Counted from the first letter of the stretch, positions 1 through 10,096 are shown. The stretch is DNA of 63,670 nucleotides from a gamma proteobacterium symbiont of Taylorina sp. (GCA_025655455.1 JAHXIV010000048.1:22051-85720); one strand, 5' to 3'. Numbers and translations: made by a program. The notes: a model not told the origin generated them from the letters alone.

Positions 1-15
1 ATTTGTCACTATCTT

Positions 16-42
16 GCTTTGCTATAAAAAATGTAGCAAAGC
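16..42. other. Short perfect hairpin left of hisS 3' end
   Basis: Two 9-base arms, GCTTTGCTA at 16-24 and TAGCAAAGC at 34-42, are perfect reverse complements with a 9-base loop. It lies 50 bases beyond the hisS stop. There is no T-run next to either arm, so it is not a classical rho-independent terminator; it could still act as an mRNA 3' stabiliser or be part of a small repeat. Confidence 0.4.
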
Positions 43-57
43 GACAGCGGCAAAGTT

Positions 58-88
58 TTATTTGCTGACGGCTCTTATCTAACATAAA
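58..88. repeat. 31-base dispersed repeat, copy 1
   Basis: The stretch containing GGCTCTTATCTAACATAAA matches 60147-60177, which contains GGCTCTTATCAAACATAAA, with only a few substitutions. Both copies lie just outside a gene: this one downstream of hisS, the other upstream of glycogen phosphorylase. No coding function is apparent. Confidence 0.5.
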
Positions 89-92
89 ATTA

Positions 93-1379
93 TTAACTTA
101 ATTTGTTTAATAATTCAATTAATTGCTGCTGCGTTATCTGTTGCTGCTGTGCTGTATCATTATCTTTATCAGCCCGCAGGTATTTAATGGTCACAACATC
201 ATTATCCAGTTCATCATCACCTAAAATAATAGCTATTTTCGCCTGACTTTTATCCGCTTTTTTCATCTGACTTTTAAAGCTGCCGGCACCGCAAATAGTA
301 TAAACACGGATATTTCTAACTTCATTGCGAATTTGTTCAGTCAGAGCAAAACCTGCGTTTTGGGCACGTTCGCCCATCATCAGCATCACAATATGAGGAT
401 GCTTGAGGTGCTTCTTTATTTCTTCTTTTTCAAGCAGTTCAATCAGACGTTCCAACCCCATGGCAAAACCCACAGCCGGGATCTCACGACCACCTAATTG
501 TTTAACCAGACCATCATACCGACCTCCGGCACAAACAGTTCCCTGAGCTCCAAGCTTATCAGTCACCCATTCAAAAACAGTCTTGCTATAATAATCCAGT
601 CCACGAACCAGACGAGTATTAATTTCATAAGCAATTCCAACAGCATCCAGATAGGCACACAAACGAGTAAAGTGTTGTTGTGACTCCTCATCAAGATGAT
701 CCATCAGGCGTGGAGCCTGTTCAATCATTTCCTGCATTTTTGGATTTTTACTATCTAAAATTCGCAACGGATTACTTTCTAAACGACGTTGACTATCTTC
801 ATCGAGCAAGTCTTTATTCGCCTGCAGATAATTACTAAGTATTGTTTTATAACCGGCTCTTGATTCACTGGTTCCAAGAGAGTTGATCTGCAAATTAACT
901 GATTTTTCCAAGCCCAGTATTTTCCAGAAACGTGCAGTCATAATAATTAACTCTGCGTCAATATCAGGACCATTAAGGCCAAAAACTTCTACACCTAATT
1001 GATAGAATTGCCTATAACGGCCTTTTTGTGGTCTCTCATGGCGAAACATAGGCCCCATATACCACAGCCTCTGTTGCTGATTGACCAGTATACCATTTTG
1101 TATTCCCGCACGTACACAAGCAGCTGTACCTTCCGGCCTTAAAGTCAGACTATCGCCATTACGATCGTCAAAAGTGTACATTTCTTTTTCAACAATATCG
1201 GTCACTTCCCCTATGGAACGTTTAAACAAGGCTGTTTTTTCTACAATAGGAAAACGAATTTCATCATAGTGGTAGGCAGCCATCAGCTGGCGTAGTTTTT
1301 CTTCTACCCATTGCCAGTAAGGGGTTTCATCAGGGAGGACATCATTCATTCCGCGAATAGACTGTATTTTCTCTGCCAA
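93..1379 (-). CDS. hisS: Histidyl-tRNA synthetase
   Basis: Charges tRNA-His with histidine in the cytoplasm as a class II homodimer. The 428-residue product has the usual length and opens with the family signature [11 protein letters not shown]. Class II motif 2 is seen around [14 protein letters not shown], the histidine-binding loop is [13 protein letters not shown], and motif 3 is [10 protein letters not shown]; a C-terminal anticodon-binding domain follows. The start is a TTG ([10 protein letters not shown]), supported by family alignment and by an AGGA ribosome site about 7 bases upstream. In related gammaproteobacteria ispG normally lies directly upstream, between rodZ and hisS; here that space holds only short repeats. 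Confidence 0.97.
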   Translation of the reverse strand: MAEKIQSIRGMNDVLPDETPYWQWVEEKLRQLMAAYHYDEIRFPIVEKTALFKRSIGEVTDIVEKEMYTFDDRNGDSLTLRPEGTAACVRAGIQNGILVNQQQRLWYMGPMFRHERPQKGRYRQFYQLGVEVFGLNGPDIDAELIIMTARFWKILGLEKSVNLQINSLGTSESRAGYKTILSNYLQANKDLLDEDSQRRLESNPLRILDSKNPKMQEMIEQAPRLMDHLDEESQQHFTRLCAYLDAVGIAYEINTRLVRGLDYYSKTVFEWVTDKLGAQGTVCAGGRYDGLVKQLGGREIPAVGFAMGLERLIELLEKEEIKKHLKHPHIVMLMMGERAQNAGFALTEQIRNEVRNIRVYTICGAGSFKSQMKKADKSQAKIAIILGDDELDNDVVTIKYLRADKDNDTAQQQQITQQQLIELLNKLS

Positions 1380-1412
1380 AATTATTCCTGTTTTCTAATT
1401 TAAAGAGCCTTT

Positions 1413-1585
1413 AGCCAAAAAAATTGGCATAAATTATTTTAAGTAACATAAAAATAGCTTTAAATCATTTGTGTCAATTTTTTGTTACTCAAGAGTGCCC
1501 ACAGCCAAAAAAATTGGCACGAATTATTTTTAGTAACATTAAAATGGCTTAAAATCATTTGTGTCAATTTTTTGTTACTCAAGAG
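1413..1585. repeat. Two tandem copies of a ~83-base dispersed repeat
   Basis: Copies start at 1413 and 1503 (period 90). Each begins AGCCAAAAAAATTGGCA, itself an inverted repeat (GCCAA/TTGGC), and continues into a second inverted pair, AGTAACA near base 30 and TGTTACT near the end. A diverged full copy is at 59358-59440 and an inverted partial copy at 11018-11051. The structure resembles a small non-autonomous palindromic element. It fills the hisS-rodZ gap where ispG would normally be. Confidence 0.7.
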
Positions 1586-1602
1586 TTCTATATATATAAA
1601 AT

Positions 1603-2811
1603 TTATTTTAATGTATAGCGGGCAATGCTATTTTCATTGATATAAGCACTCTGATCAAATAGCTGGTCATTGAAGGTGACTTTAACCTTACTGGCATTGC
1701 CAATAGTCACATTGTAGGGAAGTTTACCTGCAAGTCTTAATGTCTGCCCTGCTTTTTTTGTGCCTGATGATAATGTTTTATTATCCGCATCAACAATTTT
1801 AATCCATGAATTAATAGCGAATTCCAGTATTAACAGGTTGCCTGTTGATGAAGTATTTACAGCTGTAGTATTATCCGTACTTGTATTCTGCACAAAAGTT
1901 TCTTCAAGTTTCAGGGACTTATCAGACTGACCTGATACTTCAACATTTAAAGAGTTTTCAGCTGCCGGGACTGCAGGAACAGAATTCTCAATTTGTGATG
2001 AATTTTCAGTAGATAGAGAGTTTTCATCGGATAAGGTGTCATCAACGGATAAGGTGTCATCAACGGATAAAGAGTCATCAACAAGTGAAGAGTTAACAGC
2101 AGATGTGGTATCACCAATTAATATGCTTTCTTCACTGGAATTTTTAGTCACATCTAAAACATCATTAACAGAGTCTTGGGAGGTGTTATCTCTCATTATT
2201 TCTAATGATTTAGACTCATCAATAACAGGTAATAATAATTCTGCATCATTATCATTTTGACTATCCATTGTGATTGGTTTCGCAGGGGTATCAGGGTGTT
2301 CAGTTGATATTTTTTGATCCCCGGAAAACATTTCAATACCCAGAGAATGTTCCGACACGTACAACCACAATTGCCACGCGCCAAAAACGAATGCCACAAG
2401 CAGCAATAATTTCACAATCAATTTAAAAATAATATTATTTAAAGAGGATTTTTTAAGCTTTTTTTGTTTGGAAATTTTTAATTCCGGTTCCAGAGATTCT
2501 TTCCTACTGCCTTTTTTATAATCAGCAATTAAAGCTTCAGGCTGCAAAGCCATCAACCTTGCATAATTACGTATATACCCACAAACAAATGCGGGCACAG
2601 GAAGTTGAGTATAATCTTCACATTCGATGGCCAGAATAAACTTTTCATCCAAATGTAAATCTCGAGCAACGTCACTAATACTTAAGCTTTTTTCTTCACG
2701 AGCATGTTTTAATAAAAATCCAAAGCCATCTTCCCTGGAAGAAATGATATCTTTAAGTTCCTGTTGTCCGGTATTTTTCTGTTCCGAATCCTGTTGTAAT
2801 TGTTTATCCAA
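1603..2811 (-). CDS. rodZ: RodZ-like cytoskeletal/cell-shape protein
   Basis: Bitopic membrane protein that links MreB to the cell-elongation machinery. A cytoplasmic Cro/CI-type helix-turn-helix (LKHAREEKSLSISDVARDLH onward) is followed by a basic linker, one transmembrane helix (LIVKLLLLVAFVFGAWQLWL) and a Ser/Asp/Asn-rich periplasmic linker. It ends in a DUF4115-type beta domain (INSWIKIVDADNKTL). The frame is open to a GTG at 2844, but that has no ribosome site. AGGA precedes TTG codons at 2817 and 2811, the latter at a good 9-base spacing, so I prefer 2811; the gene is then translationally coupled to pilW. The linker contains an 18-base tandem DNA repeat. The rlmN-pilW-rodZ order is conserved in gammaproteobacteria. 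Confidence 0.88.
   Translation of the reverse strand: MDKQLQQDSEQKNTGQQELKDIISSREDGFGFLLKHAREEKSLSISDVARDLHLDEKFILAIECEDYTQLPVPAFVCGYIRNYARLMALQPEALIADYKKGSRKESLEPELKISKQKKLKKSSLNNIIFKLIVKLLLLVAFVFGAWQLWLYVSEHSLGIEMFSGDQKISTEHPDTPAKPITMDSQNDNDAELLLPVIDESKSLEIMRDNTSQDSVNDVLDVTKNSSEESILIGDTTSAVNSSLVDDSLSVDDTLSVDDTLSDENSLSTENSSQIENSVPAVPAAENSLNVEVSGQSDKSLKLEETFVQNTSTDNTTAVNTSSTGNLLILEFAINSWIKIVDADNKTLSSGTKKAGQTLRLAGKLPYNVTIGNASKVKVTFNDQLFDQSAYINENSIARYTLK
2039..2092. repeat. 18-base tandem repeat inside rodZ
   Basis: About three consecutive 18-base units begin TCATCAACGGATAA(G/A); the last is diverged. They encode the repeating SVDDTL residues of the periplasmic linker of the RodZ-like protein on the minus strand. 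The repeat length is a multiple of three, so copy-number change would not break the frame. Confidence 0.7.
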
Positions 2812-2813
2812 AA

Positions 2814-3623
2814 TCAATATTCCTGCCTGCCTTGATAAAACCACTTGGTTTCATCACTATCTGGAAACATACTCTTTAATTGTAATTGATAACTTGATAT
2901 TATGTTCTTGTCCGGATGGGTGATATATTTCATGATATTCAGTCCTAACCACAAGCTATCAGCATCGTGAGCTGACATTTGATCAAAACGTTGAAAATAA
3001 CTCCAGGCCAGCTGATATGTTTCCTGTCTATAATTAATTTTTGCCATACCCAGTAATGAATACGGCATATTTTTATCTTGTTTTAATGCCTTTCGATAGA
3101 AGCTTTCAGATAAGTCATAGTCATCATTTTTAAATGCACACCAGGCAGCACTTTGAAAGGCTAAAGCACGATCAGCATACAACGGATTGCCAATAACCAT
3201 GTTAAATTTTTCAATCGCTTCATCATATTTTTTCTGATCACATAAAAAGGTAGCATAATTATTTAACAAAGTTGAATTATGGGGTGATAACTGTAAAGAT
3301 TTATTAAAATGCTCATAAGCTGCTTCAGGTCGTTCCAGCTTGCCATACAATACCCCCAGATAATTGTGAGCCAGTGCATTATCGGAATCCTGATTCAGTG
3401 CTTTTTCCAACTTAAACAGAGCTCGATCATAACGCCCATTATCAATATAGCCTGCGCCTAATTGTGTATTTAAATTGGATGCTGCATTAGTTGACACCTG
3501 ATCGGTCGAATATTGATTACTTAAGTTTTCTGATTCATCAAAATCATTTGCCCCTGAATTAAGCGGATTACTTTCACAGGCACTTAAGACAAGAGTCAAT
3601 ACTAATAAGATAAAATTTTTCAT
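2814..3623 (-). CDS. pilW: Type IV pilus biogenesis TPR lipoprotein PilW/PilF
   Basis: Outer-membrane lipoprotein (pilotin) needed for assembly of the PilQ secretin of type IV pili. The 269-residue product starts with a lipoprotein signal, FILLVLTLVLSAC, with the lipidated Cys near residue 16. Several tetratricopeptide repeats follow (AHNYLGVLYGKLERPEAAYE, LLNNYATFLCDQKKYDEAIE and others). It lies between rlmN (25 bases upstream) and rodZ, its usual place. Its TGA stop overlaps the candidate TTG start of rodZ. Named pilW in Neisseria and pilF in Pseudomonas. Confidence 0.92.
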   Translation of the reverse strand: MKNFILLVLTLVLSACESNPLNSGANDFDESENLSNQYSTDQVSTNAASNLNTQLGAGYIDNGRYDRALFKLEKALNQDSDNALAHNYLGVLYGKLERPEAAYEHFNKSLQLSPHNSTLLNNYATFLCDQKKYDEAIEKFNMVIGNPLYADRALAFQSAAWCAFKNDDYDLSESFYRKALKQDKNMPYSLLGMAKINYRQETYQLAWSYFQRFDQMSAHDADSLWLGLNIMKYITHPDKNIISSYQLQLKSMFPDSDETKWFYQGRQEY

Positions 3624-3647
3624 TTAGTTTATTTCCAGGATGCACAT

Positions 3648-4802
3648 TTAAATCGATCTTCTGCTTTTATCAATCACTTTACCCGCTAATTGTCCACAAG
3701 CTGCATCAATATCTTCCCCACGAGTTTTTCTTACCATTGTCACATAACCGGATTGTTGTAAAATGTCCTTGAAACGATTGATTGCTTGTATTTTAGAACA
3801 TTCATAACCGCTCTCAGGAAAAGGATTAAAAGGTATCAAGTTAATTTTACAGGGCATTTTCTTTAACAAAACTGCTAATTCACGAGCATTTTTTTCACTA
3901 TCATTAATACCCGCTAACATAACATATTCAATAATGAACTGCTTCTTTTTTGTATTCCCATTAAAATAATATCGGCAAGCATCCAGGATTTCATGAATAG
4001 GATACTTTTTATTTAAAGGCACGATACTATCACGTACTTTATCATTGGGTGCATGTAATGACAGCGCCAGACTGACATCACACTCTTCTCTTAATCGTTT
4101 TAAAGCGGGTACTACCCCGGCTGTACTAATAGTCACCCGGCGTTTTGATAAACCATAGGCATGATCATCCAGCATCAGATGAACCGCTTCAACCACATTA
4201 TCAAGGTTCAATAAGGGTTCACCCATTCCCATTAAAACCACATTGCTTATCTCTTTTTTTACGCCATTTTTTCTTGTCGGAAGCTTTTCAACACCTCCAG
4301 CGTTAGAATCTGCTGCAAGCTTTCTTAACTGACGATGCGCAATCCACAACTGAGCAATAATTTCATCTGCAGTCAAATTTCGGTTAAAACCCTGTTTTGC
4401 CGTTGAGCAAAAGCCGCAATCCAGAGCACAGCCTACTTGAGAAGAGATACAGAGCGTCCCTCTATTATCTTCCGGGATAAAAACTGTTTCAATGCTATTA
4501 CCACTATCCAGACGCATTAACCATTTAATCGTCCCGTCACCTGCCTTTTGTTCCATGATAATTTCAGGTGCTTTTATTATCGCTATCTTTGCTAAATTAG
4601 CACGCAGCGTCTGACTGACATTAGACATCTGCTCAAAATTATCAACACCGTACTGATGAATCCATTTAAGGACTTGCACTGCCCGAAAGGGTTTTTCACC
4701 AATTTCAGTAAAAAATGCTTTCATATGAGCCAGATCATAACCTAAAAGATTAATTTTTTTAGTAGAGACCTTAGATATGACTGGTTTTTCAACAAAACTC
4801 AT
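3648..4802 (-). CDS. rlmN: 23S rRNA A2503 / tRNA A37 C2-methyltransferase RlmN
   Basis: Radical-SAM enzyme that methylates C2 of A2503 in 23S rRNA and A37 in some tRNAs. The radical-SAM cluster motif is CALDCGFCS. The methyl-carrying cysteines expected for RlmN are the late Cys in RGEDIDAACGQL and the one in the central part. NVVLMGMGEPLLNLDNV is the SAM-binding GGE-type region. Length (384) is typical. First gene of the rlmN-pilW-rodZ unit on the minus strand; ATG start at 4802. Confidence 0.96.
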   Translation of the reverse strand: MSFVEKPVISKVSTKKINLLGYDLAHMKAFFTEIGEKPFRAVQVLKWIHQYGVDNFEQMSNVSQTLRANLAKIAIIKAPEIIMEQKAGDGTIKWLMRLDSGNSIETVFIPEDNRGTLCISSQVGCALDCGFCSTAKQGFNRNLTADEIIAQLWIAHRQLRKLAADSNAGGVEKLPTRKNGVKKEISNVVLMGMGEPLLNLDNVVEAVHLMLDDHAYGLSKRRVTISTAGVVPALKRLREECDVSLALSLHAPNDKVRDSIVPLNKKYPIHEILDACRYYFNGNTKKKQFIIEYVMLAGINDSEKNARELAVLLKKMPCKINLIPFNPFPESGYECSKIQAINRFKDILQQSGYVTMVRKTRGEDIDAACGQLAGKVIDKSRRSI

Positions 4803-4947
4803 TGTTTTATAACAATCCTTGTTTTATAACAATCCCAAAAAGCTAGAAACAATAAACCCGCCATTATAAGTGGGTTTGCTCCAATTTGGTAACAATATTT
4901 CCAGCTATAAGGATATTAGTCAAGTTTTAACTTAACAGTCATCAAAG

Positions 4948-5148
4948 TTATTCTCGATCTTCAATCCAGGCCATTTGAATCGCTTCCAGAATTCTCTCTC
5001 CACAATGATCTTCAGTTTCTTCAAAATCATCCAGCTTTAATACCCAGGACATTAGATCAGGAAAACTGATAAATTGTGGATCAACCTGAGGATATAATTC
5101 ATCCAGTTCAACGACAATCTCATGAATATCTGTCCATCTTAATCCCAT
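4948..5148 (-). CDS. iscX: IscX, Fe-S assembly modulator
   Basis: Small acidic protein (66 residues) that binds IscS and is proposed to act as an iron-dependent regulator or adaptor of cluster assembly. The N-terminus GLRWTDIHEIVVELDELYP and the central DLMSWVLKLDDFEE are family hallmarks. In most gammaproteobacteria iscX follows fdx in the isc operon. Here it is about 2 kb from fdx, with a pseudouridine synthase on the opposite strand between them, so it must have its own promoter or depend on other transcription. Confidence 0.92.
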   Translation of the reverse strand: MGLRWTDIHEIVVELDELYPQVDPQFISFPDLMSWVLKLDDFEETEDHCGERILEAIQMAWIEDRE

Positions 5149-5297
5149 AACCTATCCTCTCTTTAGCAAGCTTATTAATAAATTCATCAACTAAATTTGT
5201 CAATTAGTAATACTATATTCAGTATAAATTATTGTCAATTCATATAAGAATAATAAACTGTTATAATTCTAACAATATAATAACAACAGAGCAGAAT

Positions 5298-6980
5298 ATG
5301 CCCCTGCAGGAAAATTGTTTTATTCCCTTTAAAGAGTCTATTGATTCTTATGTTTTACCTGAGCAGTTTACATACCCCTTCTATTATCAACCACATCCCC
5401 TGTGTTTGTTGGCAGCAAAGGAATTACAAAACTATCTCAATACACAAAAAGAATGGCAGCATAATTTCGGCTTGACAGACAACAAAGAAACAGCCATAGG
5501 TAAGATGTTCGGAGTTTTACTGGTAAAAAATAATAATAATGAAATTGGCTATCTGGCGGCTTTTTCAGGCAAATTAGCAGATAGCAATCATCTTCCAAAA
5601 TTTGTCCCTCCTGTATTTGATATGCTGGCTGATGATGGATTTTTTATCACTGAACAATTAGAGATTAATCGGCTAAATGATCAAATCGAAAACCTGCAGA
5701 AAAACCCACAGATTCTGGAATTCAATACTTCCTTATCTGCTGAAAGAGAATCTTCTATCCTGCAAATCAAAGAGCATAGAGAGAAGATAATTCAGGCACG
5801 AAAAGTTAGGAAGTCAAAAAGAATTTACGCTGCAGAAGAACTCAATACGATAGATTTTCTACAGCTTAAAGAGCAATTAAGCAGGCAAAGCATTCAAGAA
5901 AAAAATCAATTAAAAGACTTAAACCTGTACTGGAACAAGAGAACTAAAAAGGCTGAAGATAAATTGAATCAGCTTACTACTATAATCACTACTTTAAAAA
6001 ACCAACGTAGCAAGTTGTCAGCATCCCTACAGCAAAAACTTTTTGATCAATATCTTTTTCTCAATCAAAAGGGGCTTGAAAAAAGTCTCTGTGATATTTT
6101 CAGTCAAACACCTCAGTTGGTGCCACCAGCAGGATCCGGAGAATGTGCTGCACCAAAATTATTACAATATGCTTTTCAACAGGATATGAAACCTTTAGCT
6201 ATGGCTGAATTCTGGTGGGGAGCATCACCAAAATCAGAAATCAGAAAACATCAGAATTATTACGCTGCCTGTCATGGGAAGTGCCAGCCAATTTTAGGGC
6301 ATATGCTTGAGGGAATTGCAATGGATGAAAATCCCTTATTGATCAATCCCGCTAAAGGAAAAATTATCGATATTGTATATGAAGATAAAGTCATGCTGGT
6401 CATCAATAAGCCTGCAGAATTTTTATCAGTACCCGGCAAGACTATAAAAGACTCTGTTTATCTGCGCATTAAGCAGAGTTACCCCGGAGCAACAGGTCCC
6501 TTAATCGTACACAGACTGGATATGTCTACATCGGGATTAATGTTGATTGCTTTAACTGGTGAAGCACATAAAAATCTGCAGAAACAATTCATTAAACGGT
6601 TAGTCAAAAAACGCTACGTTGCCCTGTTAGATGGTTCAGTAACCGCAGATGAAGGTGAAATAGACTTACCATTGCGCGTTGATTTAAATGACAGGCCTCG
6701 ACAATTGGTCTGCTATGAGCATGGCAAGACGGCCAAAACCCAATGGAAAGTTATCCACAGAAAGAACAATCAAAGCAGAGTTTATTTCTATCCTATAACC
6801 GGACGTACTCACCAGTTACGGGTACACTCAGCTCACTTAAACGGTTTAAACACCCCTATTTTGGGTGATGATTTATATGGAAAAATAGCTGACCGCCTGC
6901 ACCTGCATGCAGAATCTATAGAATTTAAGCATCCTGTTTCAAGACAATTATTACATTTTGAAATTGAAGCGGATTTTTAA
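5298..6980 (+). CDS. RluA-family pseudouridine synthase with long N-terminal extension
   Basis: Predicted to isomerise uridine to pseudouridine in rRNA or tRNA. The C-terminal ~210 residues are a RluA-type catalytic domain with HRLDMSTSGLML (catalytic Asp about residue 408), followed by KRYVALLDG and GRTHQLRVH. The N-terminal ~350 residues include PYYQPHPLCLLAAKELQNYL and a Lys/Glu-rich coiled-coil stretch (about 130-270), as in the long bacterial RluA-type subgroup with ~560 residues. The frame opens at a TTG (5232), but ATG at 5298 gives the expected N-terminus and length (560). It lies opposite to and between fdx and iscX. The exact RNA target is unknown. Confidence 0.88.
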   Translation: MPLQENCFIPFKESIDSYVLPEQFTYPFYYQPHPLCLLAAKELQNYLNTQKEWQHNFGLTDNKETAIGKMFGVLLVKNNNNEIGYLAAFSGKLADSNHLPKFVPPVFDMLADDGFFITEQLEINRLNDQIENLQKNPQILEFNTSLSAERESSILQIKEHREKIIQARKVRKSKRIYAAEELNTIDFLQLKEQLSRQSIQEKNQLKDLNLYWNKRTKKAEDKLNQLTTIITTLKNQRSKLSASLQQKLFDQYLFLNQKGLEKSLCDIFSQTPQLVPPAGSGECAAPKLLQYAFQQDMKPLAMAEFWWGASPKSEIRKHQNYYAACHGKCQPILGHMLEGIAMDENPLLINPAKGKIIDIVYEDKVMLVINKPAEFLSVPGKTIKDSVYLRIKQSYPGATGPLIVHRLDMSTSGLMLIALTGEAHKNLQKQFIKRLVKKRYVALLDGSVTADEGEIDLPLRVDLNDRPRQLVCYEHGKTAKTQWKVIHRKNNQSRVYFYPITGRTHQLRVHSAHLNGLNTPILGDDLYGKIADRLHLHAESIEFKHPVSRQLLHFEIEADF

Positions 6981-7196
6981 ATTAATTATTGCTTTGCCAA
7001 AAACTTCCGGCTATCCGATTAGATTTTTATATTCCGTGTTCTGGATGTATAAATAATACTTCCAGAAATTGTGACTTGCCCTTTTGAGGTTACAGGCATA
7101 ATCTAAAACTCCAAATTAAAATGTAATACCATTATAGTATTACTATAGTGTGTTACAAATTTTATTTACTTTTAAATTTCTATCTTATTGATTACA

Positions 7197-7535
7197 CTAA
7201 TGATTTTCAGATACCATGTTGATCGTATACTTGGGAATTTCAATGACCAGATCTTCCTTTTCAACCACTGACTGGCAACTCAGACGAGAATCCGGTTCAA
7301 CTCCCCAGGCTTTATCGAGATAATCTTCTTCCAGCTCTGTGGCTTCCTCAAGCGAGTCAAAACCTTCGCGGACAATGACATGACAGGTTGTACAGGCACA
7401 GGATTTCTCACAGGCATGCTCAATTTCAATATCATTTTCCAGAGCAGCGTCACAAATAGTGGTACCGGGTTCTACTTCAATCACTGCACCATCAGGACAG
7501 ATTTCTTCATGGGGTAAGAATATTAATTGTGGCAT
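7197..7535 (-). CDS. fdx: ISC-type [2Fe-2S] ferredoxin
   Basis: Electron donor for Fe-S cluster assembly on IscU. The 112-residue product has the vertebrate/ISC-type ferredoxin ligands: HACEKSCACTTCHV supplies three Cys in the C-x5-C-x2-C arrangement, and SRLSCQS supplies the fourth. Last gene of the contiguous isc operon, downstream of hscA. ATG at 7535 matches the usual start (MPQLIFLPHEE). Confidence 0.95.
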   Translation of the reverse strand: MPQLIFLPHEEICPDGAVIEVEPGTTICDAALENDIEIEHACEKSCACTTCHVIVREGFDSLEEATELEEDYLDKAWGVEPDSRLSCQSVVEKEDLVIEIPKYTINMVSENH

Positions 7536-7590
7536 AAACTATCTCGTGTTTTAGGTGCTTTATTTAAAATTGGGTTCTATAAATTAGTTA

Positions 7591-9480
7591 CTAACTAATA
7601 TCATCCACACTATGACCAGCCAGGGCAGTATTAATGCTGGCATCCATGCGTCGCTGTGCAAATTCTGCAGAGGCTTTATCGACTTGTTCAATTTTTAATT
7701 TAATTGCACGTTGATCTGCTCCCTGTGCAACCTGAATTAATTCATCAATACATTGACGAATTTCTGCTGCTTCATCAGTTGATAGTAATTTTTGTGCGTC
7801 TTCAGCCAGTGCTGAATTAAGTGCTTCGACTACCCTTTTAGCTTCAACCTGTTCTTCTCTGAGTTTGCGCGCATCAATATCATCCTGTGCATGACTAAAT
7901 GAATCTTTCAGCATTGTCTCAATTTCATTGTCACTCAATCCAAAAGAAGGTTTAACCTGAATACTACTCTCAACCCCTGAGGTTTCTTCTCTGGCAGATA
8001 CTGATAACAATCCATCAGCATCAATTTGAAAAGTCACTCGTATTCTGGCTGCACCTGCAACCATGGGAGGAATTCCGCGTAACTCAAAACGCGCCAGAGA
8101 ACGACAATCACTAATGAGTTCGCGTTCCCCCTGTACCACATGAATAGCCATGGCTGTCTGACCATCTTTAAAGGTGGTAAATTCCTGAGCTCTGGCAACC
8201 GGTATCGTAGTATTACGATGAATCACTTTTTCAGTGAGCCCTCCCATAGTTTCCAAACCCAGCGATAAAGGCGTTATATCCAGCAATAACATGTCTTCAT
8301 CTGTTTTATTACCCACCAGCACATCCGCCTGTCGGGCAGCACCAATGGCAACCACTTTATCTGGATCAATATTCACCAAAGGTTCAAGAGAAAAGAACTC
8401 TCCAACCATTTGCCGTACTAATGGTACTCGCGTTGAACCACCAACCATCACCACATCCTGAATATCAGATGTTTCAATGTCGGCATCACGCAAGGCACGA
8501 CGACAGGAAACCAGTGTTTTTCTAACCAGAGCATTAAGCATCTTTTCAAATTGCTGCAAACTCAATTCAGAGTGCCAGTTTTTATCAGCAGGCAGTTCAA
8601 TATGAATAGATGTACAATCCTGACTGCTTAAATTCTCTTTCGCTTGCCGTGCACAATCTAATACCTGGCGCTGTAAAGCCGCATCAGGATCAGTAATTTG
8701 TGCTTCGGACATCATCCAGTGTGCAATGACCTGATCAAAGTCATCACCACCCAGAGATGTATTTCCAGCAGTCGATAAAACTTCAAAAATTCCTTTGCTT
8801 AATTTAAGGATAGAAATATCAAAAGTACCTCCACCCAAATCATAAATAACATGAATACCTTCATTACCAGTATCGAGTCCGTATGCAACAGCAGCAGCCG
8901 TAGGCTCGTTAATCAGACGTAATACATTAAGTCCGGCTAATTTTGCAGCATCTTTTGTTGCCTGACGCTGTGCATCATCAAAATAGGCAGGTACGGTAAT
9001 AACGACTCCCGTTAACTCACCGCCTAAGGCATTACAAGCCTGAATTTTAAGTTTTTTAAGAATTTCAGCAGAAACTTCAACGGCACTAACATTACCTGCA
9101 GCGGTATGAATACGCGGGACAACCGACCCTTCTTCCTCAATAAAGCGGTATACAGAATGTTCAGCAATATCATCAAGACCTCGTCCCATATAACGTTTAA
9201 CTGAGATAATGGTATTGAGAGGATCATTGACAGCATTGGTTTTTGCCTGATGTCCTACTTCAGTCTGATAAGTATTTTCATTATCTGAGAGAGTATCGGG
9301 TAAAAATTGCACCACTGATGGTAATAAATGTTGTCCATTTTCATCAGCAATGGTTTCTGCTAAACCACTTCTGACTGTCGCTATCAGAGAATTGGTGGTA
9401 CCCAAATCAATACCCACCGCTAATTTGTGCTGATGAGGTGCAGAGGATTGTCCAGGTTCTGAAATTTGTAATAATGCCAT
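7591..9480 (-). CDS. hscA: Fe-S assembly Hsp70 chaperone HscA
   Basis: Specialised Hsp70 ATPase that, with HscB, drives cluster release from IscU by binding its LPPVK motif. The 629-residue product has the Hsp70 nucleotide-binding signatures [31 protein letters not shown] and [18 protein letters not shown] substrate-binding domain starts around [16 protein letters not shown]. The N-terminal extension before the first signature ([16 protein letters not shown]) and its position between hscB and fdx distinguish it from DnaK. Spacing to hscB is about 34 bases. Confidence 0.96.
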   Translation of the reverse strand: MALLQISEPGQSSAPHQHKLAVGIDLGTTNSLIATVRSGLAETIADENGQHLLPSVVQFLPDTLSDNENTYQTEVGHQAKTNAVNDPLNTIISVKRYMGRGLDDIAEHSVYRFIEEEGSVVPRIHTAAGNVSAVEVSAEILKKLKIQACNALGGELTGVVITVPAYFDDAQRQATKDAAKLAGLNVLRLINEPTAAAVAYGLDTGNEGIHVIYDLGGGTFDISILKLSKGIFEVLSTAGNTSLGGDDFDQVIAHWMMSEAQITDPDAALQRQVLDCARQAKENLSSQDCTSIHIELPADKNWHSELSLQQFEKMLNALVRKTLVSCRRALRDADIETSDIQDVVMVGGSTRVPLVRQMVGEFFSLEPLVNIDPDKVVAIGAARQADVLVGNKTDEDMLLLDITPLSLGLETMGGLTEKVIHRNTTIPVARAQEFTTFKDGQTAMAIHVVQGERELISDCRSLARFELRGIPPMVAGAARIRVTFQIDADGLLSVSAREETSGVESSIQVKPSFGLSDNEIETMLKDSFSHAQDDIDARKLREEQVEAKRVVEALNSALAEDAQKLLSTDEAAEIRQCIDELIQVAQGADQRAIKLKIEQVDKASAEFAQRRMDASINTALAGHSVDDIS

Positions 9481-9514
9481 AATAAATTAAACTATTGCTG
9501 CTGTAGTTAGGGAC

Positions 9515-10096
9515 TTAATATTGATTTGCAAGATCTTCTTCTCTATTGAGACATTCTTCCTGCAGACGATTCAAAAATTGCATTTTTAAAACTTGAGATT
9601 TTACTTGTTCTAATAATTTTTCTACTTCAGAATTGCTCTTATCAGACAGAATTTTTTGAAAGAGGTTTTCTAATTCAGTCACCAGCTCTTTAATTCGGGA
9701 ATTAACATCATCTATAATTTCATCAAGAACAACTAGAGGATCATCAAAAGACTCAAGTTGTGATAGTTTTTCACGTAATTCCATCTGTTCCATCAGGAAC
9801 ATCGGATCCATTTTATTATCTTTCTCATTAAGTTCAATACCATGTAACAATAGTAAATAAATTGAACGTTTGAGCGGATCTTTTAGTGTTTCCAGTGCAT
9901 CATTAACCTGAGCCGCCTTTTGTACTGATAAACGTCTTTCTAATGCAGAGCCATTGGCGTAGTTATCCGGGTGTATGCTTTTTTGTACTTCATGATAATT
10001 ATTATTAAGAGCTTTCCTGTCAATATTAAAACTAACAGGCAAGGCTAAAAGACTAAAATAGTTATCTGTGGGAATCTGTTTTTGATTATTGGGCAT
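9515..10096 (-). CDS. hscB: Fe-S assembly J-domain co-chaperone HscB
   Basis: J-protein that stimulates HscA ATPase and delivers IscU. The N-terminal J-domain has the HPD motif in QKSIHPDNYANG. The C-terminal three-helix domain includes FLMEQMELREKL, the IscU-contact region. At 193 residues it is slightly longer than the E. coli protein (171). Sits in the usual order iscA-hscB-hscA-fdx. Confidence 0.94.
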   Translation of the reverse strand: MPNNQKQIPTDNYFSLLALPVSFNIDRKALNNNYHEVQKSIHPDNYANGSALERRLSVQKAAQVNDALETLKDPLKRSIYLLLLHGIELNEKDNKMDPMFLMEQMELREKLSQLESFDDPLVVLDEIIDDVNSRIKELVTELENLFQKILSDKSNSEVEKLLEQVKSQVLKMQFLNRLQEECLNREEDLANQY

